In this document: piece by piece, positions 13,010 through 14,029 of the stretch | Numbering within the stretch: position 1 is the first letter of the stretch | How the letters are laid out: every line of letters starts with the position of its first letter | NCBI GenBank assembly: GCA_002839205.1 | Contig: PGXP01000045.1 | Coordinates: forward strand, 1 to 14,029 | Direction: 5' to 3' | Origin: Spirochaetae bacterium HGW-Spirochaetae-9 | GTDB lineage: Bacteria > Spirochaetota > Spirochaetia > Treponematales > Rectinemataceae | DNA: 14,029 nt | Program-made: the position numbers and the translations under genes | The notes under the pieces: generated by a model | What the model was told of the DNA's origin: nothing | The model's input: the letters and a program-made list of their open reading frames with translations, nothing else | Database searches by the model: none

Positions 13010-14029
13010 TTACGCGTAGGAATAGCTCAGTGAGTTCCTGTTTTTGAAACGCTCCAGGCCCAACACAATGAGCTTGTCCAGAAGTTCGGCGTACGGCAGG
13101 CCACTAGCCTCGCACATCCTGGGATACATCGAGATGGCAGTGAAGCCGGGGATAGTATTAAGTTCGTTGAGCAGGATATCGCCCGTACGCTTGTCTATGA
13201 AAAAATCAACTCTAGCCATGCCGGAGAGCTCACAGGCCTTGAATGCCTTTATTGCGATGGTTTTGATGGTGTCCAGTTGCGTAGGGGACAGGAGAGCCGG
13301 AATCCTGAGTACAGCGCCTTCAGGATCCTTGTACTTGGCTTCATAATCGTAGAATTCGTGACTAGGTATTATCTCTCCAGGCGAAAAAGCCATGGGGAAT
13401 TCGTTTCCGAGAATGGCGCACTCTATCTCTCTCGCGCTGATAAATTTTTCGATGAGAATTTTTTCATCGTAGCGGAGGGCGAGATCGATGGCAGCTTCCA
13501 AGGAAGGGAAATCCCTTACCTTCGATGTGCCCACCGAGGAGCCACAGGAAACCGGCTTGACGAAGCAGGGCCACCCGAATCGTGCCTCGACTTTTCTTGC
13601 GAGGCTGGCCATAAACTGATGATTGGCTCTGTCCGACCCTCGCACCGTTATCGAATCGACGACAGGAAGTCCTTCACGAAGCCAAAGATCCTTGGCCACC
13701 TGCTTGTCCATACCTATGGCCGAGCCCAGAACACCGGCACCGACGTAAGGAAGACCGGCACACTCGAGAAGACCCTGAATTGTCCCGTCCTCGCCAAAGG
13801 TGCCGTGAAGGACAGGGAACACTATGTCGCAGGCCAGGACTTCGGTTTTGCCACCGATTTTTTCCACCAAAAGGCCGGCACCCGGAACCGCGAATACCAT
13901 CCGTCCCGATTTGATGGCAGGAAGGCTCACCATGTCAGGCTGGTTTTCGGTCGTATCGGATTTAACCTTCTCGAGTACAGTTTCCGGCTGAAGAAGCCAC
14001 GCACCCTGCTTTGTGATGCCGATGAGGAG
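13010..14029 (-). CDS. ddl: D-alanine-D-alanine ligase, 5'-truncated by window
   Basis: The frame stays open to the window edge, giving the last 339 residues of an ATP-grasp ligase that joins two D-Ala for peptidoglycan precursors in the cytoplasm; only a short N-terminus is missing. The first visible residues, LIGITKQGAW, match the family's early strand. An in-frame ATG at 13933 is internal. Motifs include HGTFGEDGTIQGLLE (ATP-grasp N-domain), GMDKQVAKD, FVKPVSCGSSVG (ATP-binding loop), EIECAILGN, ARVDFFID and NELNTIPGFTAISMYPRM (metal- and substrate-binding). The omega-loop segment EFYDYEAKY has the Tyr form typical of D-Ala-D-Ala ligases, not the His/Lys form of VanA-type D-Ala-D-Lac ligases, so vancomycin-type resistance is not indicated. 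It is followed by a 16-bp palindrome. Confidence 0.94.
   Translation of the reverse strand, partial: LLIGITKQGAWLLQPETVLEKVKSDTTENQPDMVSLPAIKSGRMVFAVPGAGLLVEKIGGKTEVLACDIVFPVLHGTFGEDGTIQGLLECAGLPYVGAGVLGSAIGMDKQVAKDLWLREGLPVVDSITVRGSDRANHQFMASLARKVEARFGWPCFVKPVSCGSSVGTSKVRDFPSLEAAIDLALRYDEKILIEKFISAREIECAILGNEFPMAFSPGEIIPSHEFYDYEAKYKDPEGAVLRIPALLSPTQLDTIKTIAIKAFKACELSGMARVDFFIDKRTGDILLNELNTIPGFTAISMYPRMCEASGLPYAELLDKLIVLGLERFKNRNSLSYSYA

Noticed and set aside
13010..14029. Vancomycin-resistance (D-Ala-D-Lac) type ligase
   Set aside because: The omega-loop segment has the EFYDYEAKY form typical of D-Ala-D-Ala ligases, and no vanH or vanX gene is present in the visible part.
1..14029. CRISPR array, tRNA/rRNA gene, insertion sequence, prophage or defence island
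   Set aside because: I saw no spaced direct-repeat array, no transposase, integrase or nuclease gene, and no structural RNA signature; nearly all of the window is covered by recognised or well-supported genes.

Overview
The window carries twelve protein-coding genes, two of them cut by its edges, in a moderately GC-rich, densely packed bacterial chromosome. The best taxonomic clue is the 8625-10115 gene, whose C-terminal half resembles the Treponema pallidum adhesin pallilysin (TP0751), a family I know only from spirochaetes. I therefore infer a Treponema-like member of the Spirochaetota. This rests on recalled sequence and not on a search.

Layout: (1) The 3' end of a PotD-like polyamine-binding protein gene (+) runs into a strong bidirectional terminator. 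(2) A two-gene minus-strand unit follows, encoding a CoA-disulfide/persulfide reductase fused to a rhodanese domain and then a small free-standing rhodanese. (3) A 108-base divergent control region contains recognisable promoters and inverted repeats. (4) A tightly packed six-gene plus-strand run (2885-8628) encodes a PLP aminotransferase, FolD, FolE2, a small membrane protein, MiaB and an exported SPOR-domain protein, with gaps of 9-16 bases and one 8-base overlap. (5) The pallilysin-like gene (-) converges on that run with overlapping stop codons and diverges from an orphan sensor histidine kinase (+). (6) The kinase converges, with one base between stops, on ornithine aminotransferase (-). 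(7) A 200-base gap with several small palindromes separates this from the 3' part of D-Ala-D-Ala ligase (-), whose start lies outside the window.

Functionally this is a mostly housekeeping region: polyamine uptake, sulfane-sulfur handling, C1-folate and GTP cyclohydrolase chemistry, tRNA modification, ornithine metabolism, peptidoglycan precursor synthesis and envelope proteins. I see no defence system, prophage, transposon, CRISPR array or RNA gene. The points most worth a second look are the rhodanese domain of the reductase, which has lost its catalytic Cys while an intact rhodanese sits next door; the pallilysin relative without HEXXH and with a long extra N-terminal domain; the inverted repeats of the divergent control region with an apparently leaderless aminotransferase transcript; and a terminator that seems to be buried inside the coding sequence of the opposing gene.
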